The notes under the pieces were generated by a model that was not told the DNA's origin, made no database searches, and saw nothing but the letters and a program-made list of their open reading frames with translations. From contig JAGHVO010000065.1 in assembly GCA_018064245.1 (NCBI GenBank), positions 1-64,000 of the forward strand: a stretch of 64,000 nucleotides of DNA, read 5' to 3'. Each line of letters opens with the position of its first letter. The stretch's first letter is position 1. This document shows positions 17,988 through 27,312 of this stretch, in pieces. The stretch is from Candidatus Colimorpha pelethequi (GTDB lineage Bacteria; Bacteroidota; Bacteroidia; Bacteroidales; P3). The translations under genes were made by a program, and so were the position numbers.

Positions 17988-18977
17988 TTAGCTCTTGAAC
18001 AAATCGTTGATTTTCTTTTCAAGGGCATTGAAGTATTCGATTACCACTTCGGCGGCATTGGGTTGCAGACGTGGCTGTTCGAAAAATTCCTTGTACAATT
18101 TGGGATTGTTCCACAATTCTTCCACTTTTTTTATCAGTTGGCTGTTGTCGCCGTCCTTTTCCCAGAAAAGAATTGCATCATGATTGAGCACATCGGGTTC
18201 TGGGTTGTTGAGCGAACCATTGTAGATGGGAATACATCCCGAACCGATGGAGTGAAACACTTTTTCCGTAACATAACCATCAACAGAAATGTTTTCGGGA
18301 CAGATGAAAAACTTGTAGCGTTTCAGAAACTCGGCCTTGTTGTCGTGGAATACAGTCTGCAAATCCTCGGTGTTTCGGAGGAGTTTGCCCGCACAATCCA
18401 CCTTGCTGATTTCGTTAAGAGCTTCTACCATTGAAGTACGCATCTTCAAACTGTTGGAACCTTGCAGCGTGCAAAGTCCTGAAACTAATGCGCAGAAACG
18501 GTTTCGTTGTTCATCGTATTTCTGATGACTGAGTTTCTCGCAAATCCTTTTCACTTCTTCCTGCGAGGAATTTGCGGGGAACATTTCCAAAAGCCAAATG
18601 GGAAAACGCAGATATCTTTCATCTTCAACATGGTCGAAGCCCAACGACAGGTTGATATGCTTATAGTCGAGCATATTCTGTGCATAATCGTGAAACGCAT
18701 CATAATGAACATTCTCGCCGGTAAAGAAAATCCGCTTGCGGTTTCTGTCAAAAGGATGCATCAAAGCATCGACTTTGATAAGGTTCACATCGCCGAGTGT
18801 TGAGAAAAATGCGAATTCCGCTTTTGAGTATTTCTCAAAAAATCCATGACTCACCACAAAATCGGTAAACCAAATTTGGTCGGCCGTTTGACCGTCCCAG
18901 AAATTGTAATAGGATATCGGCCATTTCTCAGATAGCAATGCCGATTTCCATTTTTTATATTGATGGCGTGTTACCAT
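17988..18977 (-). CDS. GT10 family alpha-1,3/4-fucosyltransferase
   Basis: 329-aa enzyme with the GT10 signature in its C-terminal half: CPENISVDGYVTEKVF followed by GCIPIYNG. This segment binds GDP-fucose in Helicobacter FucT and in eukaryotic FUT3-9. The N-terminal half provides the acceptor domain (FFTGENVHYD). The predicted reaction is transfer of L-fucose from GDP-fucose to a GlcNAc- or Glc-type residue. I chose the ATG at 18977, overlapping the upstream stop by 7 bp; a TTG three codons earlier is possible. No GDP-fucose synthesis genes (gmd, fcl, fkp) are in the window. Confidence 0.88.
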   Translation of the reverse strand: MVTRHQYKKWKSALLSEKWPISYYNFWDGQTADQIWFTDFVVSHGFFEKYSKAEFAFFSTLGDVNLIKVDALMHPFDRNRKRIFFTGENVHYDAFHDYAQNMLDYKHINLSLGFDHVEDERYLRFPIWLLEMFPANSSQEEVKRICEKLSHQKYDEQRNRFCALVSGLCTLQGSNSLKMRTSMVEALNEISKVDCAGKLLRNTEDLQTVFHDNKAEFLKRYKFFICPENISVDGYVTEKVFHSIGSGCIPIYNGSLNNPEPDVLNHDAILFWEKDGDNSQLIKKVEELWNNPKLYKEFFEQPRLQPNAAEVVIEYFNALEKKINDLFKS

Positions 18978-19831
18978 ATTCTCCAATTATCAAAATCAAC
19001 GCCTATTGCTTTGTCTCCCATACACATTCCTAAAAACATACCAGGATTCGAACTGAAAGTGCAGAATGCATATTCCGATTTCCTCAGATACTCCATGGAA
19101 GCGAACATTTTCAACAAATTGTTCCGTTTTTCAGCCGGTGACAGCTTCAAAAACTTCTGGTGGTAATAGCCGTGCTCGTCTTCCGAAGTCAGTGTGTATA
19201 TTTTCCAATCAGGATATTTATGATTAAGCAAGGTAATAAAATCATAATCATCGGTATAGACAAAAGCTGTCCTTATTCCTGATTGTTTTTCTGCCTTTGA
19301 GATGTATTGCTCAACGTTAAGTATATCATGTTCGGCTGTTTTGTCTCCGCCTCTGATGTGAAAACCGATGTAAGGTCCATCAATATTTATGCTATTCATC
19401 AAATCTTCAATCTCAGCTTGAGTCTGCCTGTTGAAACGGTAAATTTCATTGACAATCGGCTTGACCGCATCTCTCACTTCTTTTGTGTTCATCTCCGTTT
19501 GGTCGATATGGCGAAAATCGTTCCAAAGATCTGGCGTCAAATATGTATGAGGATGGAGGAACTTGTAGAAGTCCATCAGCAGTTTTCTTTTTCCACCTTT
19601 GGGATTGTCGTACCGTTTGTTTATATAATGATGTCCGTTCCATTTCGTTTTCTTACAAAAAGGCAGAAAAAAATCATCCCATCCTTTCTCATATCCAAAA
19701 TTAGCGTCGTGTGAATAGATCTCAAAATCAATATTGTGGCGACGACAATAGAGAATTGCCAACACCATATTGTTGAATTCGGAATAAAATCCTGCGGAAT
19801 GACCTATATGAAATATTAGTTTTTTTTTCAT
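18971..19831 (-). CDS. Fucosyltransferase-fold (GT23/GT11-like) glycosyltransferase
   Basis: 286-aa protein sharing the key motif of the alpha-1,2/alpha-1,6/protein-O-fucosyltransferase superfamily: IGFHIRGGDK (near residue 155-164), whose Arg contacts GDP-fucose. A YTDDYDF segment and a late TFSSNPGMFLG loop match the arrangement seen in NodZ/FUT8-like enzymes. Overlap with the GT10 gene suggests that both act on one polymer. Exact GT family (GT11, GT23 or a related one) and linkage are uncertain. Confidence 0.65.
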   Translation of the reverse strand: MKKKLIFHIGHSAGFYSEFNNMVLAILYCRRHNIDFEIYSHDANFGYEKGWDDFFLPFCKKTKWNGHHYINKRYDNPKGGKRKLLMDFYKFLHPHTYLTPDLWNDFRHIDQTEMNTKEVRDAVKPIVNEIYRFNRQTQAEIEDLMNSINIDGPYIGFHIRGGDKTAEHDILNVEQYISKAEKQSGIRTAFVYTDDYDFITLLNHKYPDWKIYTLTSEDEHGYYHQKFLKLSPAEKRNNLLKMFASMEYLRKSEYAFCTFSSNPGMFLGMCMGDKAIGVDFDNWRIW

Positions 19832-19874
19832 GACCTTTTATCTCCACTCAAAAAATCTTTCGTGTTTGATATAT

Positions 19875-20489
19875 TCATTCCCAATTCACCTTTTCCTTTA
19901 TCACCTTAGCGGGGACTCCTGCGACCAAAGTGTTGGCAGGAACGTCTTTTGTGACGAGACTTCCTGCAGCTACAACTGCGTTATCACCAATGTTTACACC
20001 TTTCAATATCATAGCGTTGGAACCGACCCAAACATGTCTCCCTATTGAAATAGGAGCTGTGTGTCCATGCTCTTCTGGTATAATTGAATGATTGTCACTA
20101 TCTCTGATGACAACATTTTCGCCAATGGCACAACCATCCCCAATGGTTACACTATCAAAAACACTGATATTGACATTGTGGTTGATGTACCCGCCACCTA
20201 ATTTTAATGTAGCGTTTTTATTTATATAGAGTTTTCCTCCTGAATAAATATCAAACGATTTTTCCACAATAAGTTTCGCTCCAGCATCCATCGAAAGAAT
20301 CAACGACAAGTGGTCGTTGACACCATTCCAACTTCTATTAAGGGACAATTTCCCTGAATTTAAAACGATTTCCGCTTCTTTTGAAATATTCAAAACCGTA
20401 TTCAGTCCAACTTTGACGTATGACCGCTTGTTTTTTCTTTGAGTATGGTTTAATAAACAAATGGATTTAATTACAGAATAATTGCCCAT
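19875..20489 (-). CDS. Hexapeptide-repeat acyltransferase
   Basis: 204-aa left-handed beta-helix acetyltransferase. A long set of less regular turns (about residues 28-95) leads into classical hexapeptides ([54 protein letters not shown]) and ends with [12 protein letters not shown]. His at DSDNHS is the expected catalytic residue of the WbbJ/LacA group. It follows the deacetylase gene by 5 bp. Likely acetyl-CoA dependent, cytoplasmic; acceptor unknown. Confidence 0.82.
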   Translation of the reverse strand: MGNYSVIKSICLLNHTQRKNKRSYVKVGLNTVLNISKEAEIVLNSGKLSLNRSWNGVNDHLSLILSMDAGAKLIVEKSFDIYSGGKLYINKNATLKLGGGYINHNVNISVFDSVTIGDGCAIGENVVIRDSDNHSIIPEEHGHTAPISIGRHVWVGSNAMILKGVNIGDNAVVAAGSLVTKDVPANTLVAGVPAKVIKEKVNWE

Positions 20490-20494
20490 AACGA

Positions 20495-21337
20495 TTATTG
20501 TTTCAATTCTTTTCTACACAAATTCATCGGTTCCATTCCTCGTCTCACTTTTCCTCCCCAAGTTCTTACAGCTGATTCAAATCCAGTTTCCATTAAAACC
20601 GTCTGAGTGTCACCGTTAAAATCACCATAGGGGAATGCGAAATGCTTGACTTCTTTTCCGATTAACGCTTCGAGCTTCTGTTTTGAAATGGCAATTTCTT
20701 CATATTGGTCTTCCTTGCGCAGATTGCTCAAACGTGGATGTGACATCGTATGGCAGCCAATTGTACACAATCCGCTGTTTGCCAATTCAAGAATTTGAGG
20801 TTCTGATAGAACCATATTGTTCCTTCTTTCCGCAATATGGGTTTGGGCATTGGGATAGCCATCTATCAGATATTTCTCAATTGTAGATGAGTCCATTTTG
20901 AAAAATCGTTCTCTTAGATGGATGAATTCCACATCCGTTACCCCTAAGTCCTCCAGCACATACCACCACAGCAAGGCTTTCCGCTCGTAAAAATCGGTAG
21001 TTATGTTTACCGTGAACGGACAATTGTATTTTTTGAAAATCGGGAATGCCAAAGTGTAGTTGTCGGCATAGCCGTCGTCGAAAGTGAAGCACACGAATTT
21101 CTGCTTTTGCTTGCCTCCTTTCACCACACGTACAACCTCGTCCATATCCACAAAGCGATATCCGTTTTCCTTGTAATGTAATATTGTTTGTTCCAAAAAA
21201 CCGGGTGTAACTTCCAATTCTCGGTTTGCCAAAAGCCGGCTGCGATGCTCCGTCACGCGGTGCAGCATCAATATCTGCCCGAGTTCAGGATGAGTGAGGT
21301 TATACAGCTTGCGATGTATGAGAGAGAATACGCTCAT
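20495..21337 (-). CDS. Polysaccharide deacetylase (NodB homology)
   Basis: 280-aa carbohydrate esterase 4-type enzyme. The catalytic-base/metal motif TFDDGYADN is clear near residue 83, the second metal motif appears as [12 protein letters not shown], and [10 protein letters not shown] follows. No signal peptide is apparent with the chosen start. The start at 21337 gives an ATGA overlap with the GT2 gene; the longest possible reading (313 codons) would overlap by about 100 bp. Expected to remove N-acetyl groups from a hexosamine residue or its lipid-linked precursor. Confidence 0.85.
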   Translation of the reverse strand: MSVFSLIHRKLYNLTHPELGQILMLHRVTEHRSRLLANRELEVTPGFLEQTILHYKENGYRFVDMDEVVRVVKGGKQKQKFVCFTFDDGYADNYTLAFPIFKKYNCPFTVNITTDFYERKALLWWYVLEDLGVTDVEFIHLRERFFKMDSSTIEKYLIDGYPNAQTHIAERRNNMVLSEPQILELANSGLCTIGCHTMSHPRLSNLRKEDQYEEIAISKQKLEALIGKEVKHFAFPYGDFNGDTQTVLMETGFESAVRTWGGKVRRGMEPMNLCRKELKQ

Positions 21338-22347
21338 TTTTTCTTCATCAAAAGACTCTTTGCCAATATCTTTCTTCTGTTTTTCGCGGGAACGATTCCA
21401 GACAGTCCGCTTGTTGCAAACCGCATATACCGACAAAGGTCATATCCTTTTGGGAAATATTCATCTTCAACAAAACTCAATGTGGCGTAAGCGATATGAG
21501 TTTTGAATTTCCGTCGCAGTGCCTCGTTGTCATAATGATTCTGCAGATTGCGACTTACCAGCAAATCCGCAAATTTTTGAAGTGTCGCGACATCTTCTTT
21601 TTTCTCAATTATTCCAGACACGAATTTTTGCAAGAAAAACAACTTTTCTTCTTCCGAGAAATCAGGATTCAGCCACTCAAGCATACGAAGCCGGACAATA
21701 TCGGATTTTTCTTGCTGAGCGATACGTTTCGAAGTTGAAATCTGCGTTTCGTGCATGCGGTAGTGGAACAAAGTGGCCTGCACATTATAGACCTGAGTCA
21801 CGCGATAGCAATGCGACCACATCATGTAGTCCTCGGCAGGGAAAGCCTCTGTGCTGTATCTGAAACCATTTTCCGCCATCACGCTGCGTCGGAACACCGG
21901 TACAATCACGGTGCATCCGAACAACATTTGCGCCTTTGAGTCTTCGTTGTGTTCTGGGAAACGCACCACAGATGTCTTGGTTCCGAAGAACTGGAAGCCG
22001 AAGCTGCATATTCCTACTTCGGGATGAGTGTCCAGGATTTTCACGCCCGTTTCGAGCCAATTCGGTTCGGCGATGTCGTCGCCGTCCATACGGGCACAGA
22101 GTTCCGTGTCGGACAGTTCCAATCCGCGATTCAGGTTCTCGGCCAAACCGAGGTTGTGTTCGTTTTTCTCGTAACGGATGCGGGGATCAGAAAAAGAATG
22201 CACAACCTCAGCCGTGTTGTCGGTAGAACAGTCGTCGATGACGAGAAGCGTGAAATCCTTGAAAGTCTGCGCTAGCACACTCTCAATGGCTTCCTTTATA
22301 TATGCACCGACATTGTATGCCGGCATGAGAACGGTTATTCGGGGCAT
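21334..22347 (-). CDS. GT2 family glycosyltransferase
   Basis: 337-aa inverting GT-A enzyme. Motifs are ITVLMPAYNVGAYIKEAIES, VIDDCSTDNT, the metal site RMDGDDIAEP and the catalytic-base region PAEDYMMW. I chose the ATG at 22347 (MPRITVLM) because the family begins immediately before the beta-1 motif; the longer reading starts nine codons earlier inside the upstream stop region. The gap to the acyltransferase gene is then 4 bp. Donor unknown. Confidence 0.9.
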   Translation of the reverse strand: MPRITVLMPAYNVGAYIKEAIESVLAQTFKDFTLLVIDDCSTDNTAEVVHSFSDPRIRYEKNEHNLGLAENLNRGLELSDTELCARMDGDDIAEPNWLETGVKILDTHPEVGICSFGFQFFGTKTSVVRFPEHNEDSKAQMLFGCTVIVPVFRRSVMAENGFRYSTEAFPAEDYMMWSHCYRVTQVYNVQATLFHYRMHETQISTSKRIAQQEKSDIVRLRMLEWLNPDFSEEEKLFFLQKFVSGIIEKKEDVATLQKFADLLVSRNLQNHYDNEALRRKFKTHIAYATLSFVEDEYFPKGYDLCRYMRFATSGLSGIVPAKNRRKILAKSLLMKKK

Positions 22348-22351
22348 GTGT

Positions 22352-23368
22352 TTAAGTAATGTATTTTCCAACAACAGGAATTTTTGATATCACGAAAGAT
22401 ACAATAGCGCTGCAAATAAAGACTGCGATAGCGGCTATTGGTACAAAAACCAAAGCAGACGAACACCATTCTTTGGGTATGATATTTGAAAAAAATTGGA
22501 TAAATAAATCATGCACCAAATATACGCCAAATACCAAATTTGACAGTCTTGCAATATGACTATTGGGTCGAATTTGACAATTGTTTTTAAATAGCAAGAA
22601 CACCGCAATCGATATCACCATTACAAAGGGACTTGTGTATGATGGATATGTGTGCGGAGGCACCCCATTGACCCAGTTCAAGGCAACTATCCATATTGCC
22701 GATAAAAGAGCCGACAAATAAATAATCTTTCTAGACCTATTTGTCAATTCAAATCTGTTCAGGTAATAACCAATTACCAAATATCCTACATATCCACCCA
22801 TTTCACTCAAAGAAAAATTCAAGGTGGGCATGAAAACATTCCAATATTCAATTGATGATGCCAACACTGCTAATAAAATAAAATATTGGATTTGCTTTTG
22901 CGTGGCATTCTTCAAAAATATTCTAATTATAGGCATCAGCAAGTATAGCGCCAATATCATATACACAAACCATAGGTGGTACCACGGTAGTCGTTTGACA
23001 AAGATAGGAATAATCAAACTTGTTAGTTTCCAATCCGAACCGAAATGGCTAATATTATAGTAAACACCATAAATGATGCTCCAAAAACATAGCGCAACAA
23101 ATATTCGTAAAACATTCTTTTTGAAGAATCGCTTTACGGAAAACTCTTTTTGGGGATTTAGCAATAAGGCACCTGAAATCATCACAAAAACAGGAACGCA
23201 CCAGTCCGTCAACGAAACCATGATATTTACTGCGTTCTTGTTAAAATCATCGGCATTATAGTAGCCTGGACAAAAATGCTGAAATATGACTGCAAAAATC
23301 GCTAAAATTCTCAGCAAATCGAGATATGCGACGCGCTTATTCCTGTTACTATTAAGTATTTGAGTCAT
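22352..23368 (-). CDS. Acyltransferase family 3 membrane protein
   Basis: 338-aa polytopic protein of the Acyl_transf_3 (OatA/WecH/NolL) family. The signature N-terminus RVAYLDLLRILAIFAVIFQH contains the R-x10-H pattern with the conserved His. About ten transmembrane helices follow, with WYHLWFVYMILALYLLMPI in the middle. These proteins O-acetylate extracytoplasmic sugars using cytoplasmic acyl-CoA. It is the fourth independent O-acylation-type gene in this locus. It overlaps the GT2 stop by ATGA. Confidence 0.9.
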   Translation of the reverse strand: MTQILNSNRNKRVAYLDLLRILAIFAVIFQHFCPGYYNADDFNKNAVNIMVSLTDWCVPVFVMISGALLLNPQKEFSVKRFFKKNVLRIFVALCFWSIIYGVYYNISHFGSDWKLTSLIIPIFVKRLPWYHLWFVYMILALYLLMPIIRIFLKNATQKQIQYFILLAVLASSIEYWNVFMPTLNFSLSEMGGYVGYLVIGYYLNRFELTNRSRKIIYLSALLSAIWIVALNWVNGVPPHTYPSYTSPFVMVISIAVFLLFKNNCQIRPNSHIARLSNLVFGVYLVHDLFIQFFSNIIPKEWCSSALVFVPIAAIAVFICSAIVSFVISKIPVVGKYIT

Positions 23369-24267
23369 TTTGATTTCAAGAACGATTTAAGTTTTGAATA
23401 AACGCCCATCTGCTTTAGAAGCTGTTTTGGTCGGAAGTTGAGAAAATAATATGCTCCAAATTTAAAAGGCATTTTACAAGCGAATTTCAAAACGTATGGA
23501 ATCCGGCGGAGAAAGTTCATCTCTTTCACAATGGAAACGAAATAATCGCGGCGGAAAATAGGAAACGGTTTCAAAGCCTTGTCGAACGAATTGAAATAAT
23601 GCATTCTCACCCAAAGCAAGCGTTCCGCAATCTCTTTCTTTCTTGTTGCGGTCAGGGTTTTGTCGTTCACGCCGGTGTAGTACAGCACCTTGTCCACCTT
23701 CCCGATTTTGAATTTCTGCCAAATGCGAATCCAATAATCGTAATCCTCTATCAAGAAAAGATTTTCATCGTAGCCACCGATGGTTTCCAACACTTCGCGA
23801 CGATACATGAAAGCATAACAAATCGTATTGTGGTGTGGAAGCCTTAGATGCGGTTCATCCATGCAGACTTGATAGAGAATTTTCCCTGTTTTGTCAAACG
23901 CGGCATAATTGGCGGTAACCAAACCGATTTCAGGATGCTCATCAAGATAGTGGACAAACTCTTCCAACATAGTCTCGCCCATGCGGTTGTCGTGCGAAGT
24001 CCATGTGAGATATTTGCCTTTGGCGAAAGAAAAACCACGGTTCAGCGATGCGGGAAGTTTCAGGTTCACATCATTGTTGACGACCTTTATTCGGGAATCC
24101 TTCTCGGCATATCGATGCATTATTTCCAGGGAATTGTCCTTGGAACAATCATTGACGACGATGAGCTCCCAGTCGGTGAAAGTTTGGGAGATGACGCTCT
24201 CAATGGACTGCGCCAGAAAATCGGCGCCATTGTAGCAGGGAAGAACTATGGAAACGAGAGGCGACAT
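23365..24267 (-). CDS. GT2 family glycosyltransferase
   Basis: 300-aa inverting GT-A transferase: VSIVLPCYNGADFLAQSIES, VVNDCSKDNS, then YLTWTSHDNRM where most GT2 proteins have D-x-D, so the metal site here reads S-H-D. The region IEDYDYWIR supplies the catalytic-base acid. The substitution is seen in other GT2 subfamilies and need not abolish activity. The end overlaps the next start by ATGA. Confidence 0.87.
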   Translation of the reverse strand: MSPLVSIVLPCYNGADFLAQSIESVISQTFTDWELIVVNDCSKDNSLEIMHRYAEKDSRIKVVNNDVNLKLPASLNRGFSFAKGKYLTWTSHDNRMGETMLEEFVHYLDEHPEIGLVTANYAAFDKTGKILYQVCMDEPHLRLPHHNTICYAFMYRREVLETIGGYDENLFLIEDYDYWIRIWQKFKIGKVDKVLYYTGVNDKTLTATRKKEIAERLLWVRMHYFNSFDKALKPFPIFRRDYFVSIVKEMNFLRRIPYVLKFACKMPFKFGAYYFLNFRPKQLLKQMGVYSKLKSFLKSK

Positions 24268-24278
24268 TGTTTAATTTG

Positions 24279-25232
24279 TTATTTCTTCAAATCCGACTTG
24301 CGAATAGACCAACCTGGTTGGTAAACGGAGTGTCTGCCCAATTTCCCGAGCCATGCGTCTCTGTAGGCAATCCATTTGATCTTATCGTATTCTGTTTCTT
24401 CCTTGCCTTTCAGATGTCTTTTCAAAGCTGTTTTAAACCTATACTTGGCCAAGGAATGAATGTGTTTTTTGAACATATACATTTCATTCCTGTTTGTGTA
24501 ATAATCACCCCATGTTACAAGTACATCGTCGTCGGTAACTTGATAATTTACCTGACCCACTTTTTTGACGTCATGAACTATTTTAATTGTGGGGACACAA
24601 ATGAGCTCTCCATATTTCCTCAATCTCAAACTGTGTTCTGAATCATCATTATAAATGAAGAACTTTGGATTTACCAACCCTACTTTCTTTAGTGCGTTGA
24701 CATTTAAAAATGAACCCACATAGGAGAGAAAATCAATTTTGAAAAAGGGCTTTTGATAGTCTTCCTCTGTGGAGGAATTCCAAGTGAAATACTTTCCTTG
24801 TCGCACTTCGTAACGACTTCGATGAGAAACATCTAAAGTGCTGTCAGGATTATATACGGCAGCGCAGATTGCAGCATATCGACTAATGTCATTCCCTTCG
24901 GTAAATTCACAAAAGCGCTGCATCATGTCGGGTTCAGGATAGGCATCATCGTCTGCGATAAATACCCAATCTGGTTGCATGGTCATAGCCTTTTTTTGAC
25001 CAGTATAGAATCCTCCTGCACCACCAAGGTTTTCGTTGGTGGTAATTATGTGTTTTCCAAATGGAGTTTCTTTTTTGCTCCATTCTTTTAAATACTCAGA
25101 TGTACCATCTGTACTATGGTTGTTTACCACAATAAGATTTCGGAAAGTCTGCGTTTGGTTTTCGTAACATTGGAGAGTCTTCTTCAGTTTATCTAAACGA
25201 TTATATGTTACGATGACTACGTCTATGTTCAT
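24279..25232 (-). CDS. GT2 glycosyltransferase, galactofuranosyltransferase-like
   Basis: 317-aa GT2 enzyme of the rhamnosyl/galactofuranosyl-transferase type. It begins IDVVIVTYNRLDKLKKTL and has VVNNHSTDGT, the metal site FIADDDAYPE, and the acidic NDDSEHSLRLRKYG. This pattern resembles GlfT-like enzymes. The UDP-galactopyranose mutase gene lies about 3 kb upstream in the same operon, so a Galf donor is plausible but not proved. A 160-bp untranslated gap precedes it. Confidence 0.8.
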   Translation of the reverse strand: MNIDVVIVTYNRLDKLKKTLQCYENQTQTFRNLIVVNNHSTDGTSEYLKEWSKKETPFGKHIITTNENLGGAGGFYTGQKKAMTMQPDWVFIADDDAYPEPDMMQRFCEFTEGNDISRYAAICAAVYNPDSTLDVSHRSRYEVRQGKYFTWNSSTEEDYQKPFFKIDFLSYVGSFLNVNALKKVGLVNPKFFIYNDDSEHSLRLRKYGELICVPTIKIVHDVKKVGQVNYQVTDDDVLVTWGDYYTNRNEMYMFKKHIHSLAKYRFKTALKRHLKGKEETEYDKIKWIAYRDAWLGKLGRHSVYQPGWSIRKSDLKK

Positions 25233-25392
25233 ATTAACAGTTTATTAGCCTACTACAATACTTGCTTTTGCAAGACCTTGGATTGAGGGTTATTAATCTG
25301 TGGTGTTTGTTGGAAATTTTGTATTTTTTTATGTGCGAAATGTTGTGGAGATGTTTTTTGTAATGGATCGCTATGTTCAAACAGAGAAAATG
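25233..25392. other. AT-rich intergenic gap in the sugar operon
   Basis: A 160-bp untranslated stretch between two GT2 genes, unusual in a locus where most gaps are under 50 bp. It contains a small palindrome (CTTGC-TTTT-GCAAG, 25261-25274 on the plus strand), weak as a terminator. No TAnnTTTG promoter is seen on the coding strand. It may be a scar of gene replacement. Confidence 0.4.
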
Positions 25393-26337
25393 CTATTTGT
25401 GTAGAGACCTTTTTGTATCCAAATATATATATTTATAAAAGTCAGATTTGCAATATTTCAAATATTTGGGTATGCAAATCATTATCAATATGATTGTTTT
25501 TGCTTTCCCTTTAAAAGAGGTTGCATCATGTGTCAATGAGAATCTTTTGTGGAAAAACTCAATTCTTTTGATATTGTAATTGTTCGATAGATATCTAGTG
25601 AAGTGAGGCAGGACGTCGAATTCATTGATATGTATCACATCTGTTTTGGGGTGTTTTTTTGCCCATGCCAAAAGTCCCCTCTCTTGGTCGTTATGCTGGC
25701 GATAAGCGAATAATCTTTCATCGATGTGTCCTAATTGATGTCTTTCAATGGCTTTAATGGCTATTTGGTCATCATGAAGATATATTGGGTCATCGTTTAC
25801 TAATGGTAGAATCCAAGGTTTGGTACTGCTCTTAAATGCAATCGAGCAACCTAAAGCCCGATTGCCACAAAAGTACACCAGAAGTGGTTCTGCATCAAAT
25901 CTTTTTATACCCACCGCGTCAAGTCCATAGCAATCAAATGCAGTAATGCCAAGATTGTTGCCGTTCACGTCCACTAAATCGGCATTGGTAAAAACGACGG
26001 ATTTCTTCTGATTCCTTTGGAAATAATCACATATTTTCTCAACCTTGTCCTTGTACCAAAAATCGTCTTGGTCGGAGAGGAAAACAATATCGCCCTCACA
26101 TAGTTTAATGGCTTTTTCAAAATTTCCACAAACGCCAAGGGATGATTGGTTTTTGTAAATTCGGATGTTGACTTCAGTGTCGGCTTTTATGCTCTCTATA
26201 ATAGAGATTGTATTGTCGGTTGATCCATCATCACATACAACGATTTCATCAACGGGCGTGGTTTGCACAAGTATAGAACGAATTTGTTGCTCTATATGTC
26301 GTTCTCCATTATAGGTACAAAGTGCTACGGAAATCAT
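25393..26337 (-). CDS. GT2 family glycosyltransferase
   Basis: 314-aa GT2 enzyme: ISVALCTYNGERHIEQQIRS, VCDDGSTDNT, and the motif LSDQDDFWYKDKV (near residue 92) typical of a rhamnosyl- or galactosyltransferase-like capsule subgroup. A C-terminal hydrophobic/basic segment may associate with the membrane. The start lies 29 bp inside the upstream GT2 gene, and its motif-containing N-terminus rules out a later start. The overlap is therefore real. Confidence 0.88.
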   Translation of the reverse strand: MISVALCTYNGERHIEQQIRSILVQTTPVDEIVVCDDGSTDNTISIIESIKADTEVNIRIYKNQSSLGVCGNFEKAIKLCEGDIVFLSDQDDFWYKDKVEKICDYFQRNQKKSVVFTNADLVDVNGNNLGITAFDCYGLDAVGIKRFDAEPLLVYFCGNRALGCSIAFKSSTKPWILPLVNDDPIYLHDDQIAIKAIERHQLGHIDERLFAYRQHNDQERGLLAWAKKHPKTDVIHINEFDVLPHFTRYLSNNYNIKRIEFFHKRFSLTHDATSFKGKAKTIILIMICIPKYLKYCKSDFYKYIYLDTKRSLHK

Positions 26338-27274
26338 TTTTTCTTTTTTTCATAAACCTTTTCGTCGAATAGAACGGCTTAAGTAGGAATTTGCCGAGGC
26401 GATATGGATGCGATTTCTGTATTTTCTCTAATTGGGATTGGGAAACTTCCAACTGTTTTAGTGAAGATTCCATCGAGTCAAACATCTGTTGCTTCAATAT
26501 TTCTGATACGTGAGGCTGAATGCTTTCGAAATACTTGATTAACGCAAATAGACCATTGCACCATCGAGGAACCGTGTAGGATAAGGTTTTAGGGCTCCAC
26601 AGTCCTACACCATATCTATATACAGCCATTTCGTCAGGTAATTTCATGATATTCCCATATTGAGCAAGCAGCATCCAATAAACATAGTCATCGGCTTTAA
26701 GGTCTTGCGGGAATTGAGCTTTCTCGGCGACAACTTTTGCGTTTTGACGATACATAACAGATGGTGTATGAATGTAATTCCCTTTTGCCAAGTCAAAAAT
26801 AGTAGTTTCCCCTGGCATGTCGTTAACCTGTTCTAGTGTGATTTCCCCTGTTTGCTGAATGAGATTCTTGCATTTATGGAAACACAAAATGTAATCTTCG
26901 TGTTGCTCCAAAAAATCAACTTGTTTCTGTAGTTTGTATGGGTCGATCCAATAGTCGTCGCCCTCGCACATTGCCACATATTTTGCCCCAGTAGCCGCTA
27001 TTGCGGTTTCCATTACACGGTCAAGCGAACCGTCGAATTTCGAATATTGGTTTTCTGTTTCGTATATCGGCTTGATGATTTCGGGATATTTTGCCGCGTA
27101 TTCACGGATAATGTCTGCAGTTTTGTCGGTACTGACATCATCATGCACTATGGCGACAAACTTGAAATTTGTCTTTTGCATCAGGAACCCTTCCAAGCAA
27201 TCGCGAATATACGGCTCGTGATTGTAAGTAACACAGTGTATGGCGACTAATATATTTTCATCTGAAGAATTCAT
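26309..27274 (-). CDS. GT2 family glycosyltransferase
   Basis: 321-aa GT2 enzyme beginning VAIHCVTYNHEPYIRDCLEG, with HDDVSTDKT, and the metal site CEGDDYWIDPYKLQKQ (near residue 105). A paralogue with nearly the same motif is at 31288-32355. The C-terminus is basic with a short coiled-coil-like part (SLKQLEVSQSQLEKIQKS). It overlaps the next GT2 gene by 29 bp. Confidence 0.88.
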   Translation of the reverse strand: MNSSDENILVAIHCVTYNHEPYIRDCLEGFLMQKTNFKFVAIVHDDVSTDKTADIIREYAAKYPEIIKPIYETENQYSKFDGSLDRVMETAIAATGAKYVAMCEGDDYWIDPYKLQKQVDFLEQHEDYILCFHKCKNLIQQTGEITLEQVNDMPGETTIFDLAKGNYIHTPSVMYRQNAKVVAEKAQFPQDLKADDYVYWMLLAQYGNIMKLPDEMAVYRYGVGLWSPKTLSYTVPRWCNGLFALIKYFESIQPHVSEILKQQMFDSMESSLKQLEVSQSQLEKIQKSHPYRLGKFLLKPFYSTKRFMKKRKNDFRSTLYL

Positions 27275-27312
27275 AAAACCTGTCTTATATTTCTTCCATA
27301 AATCAAGGCATT

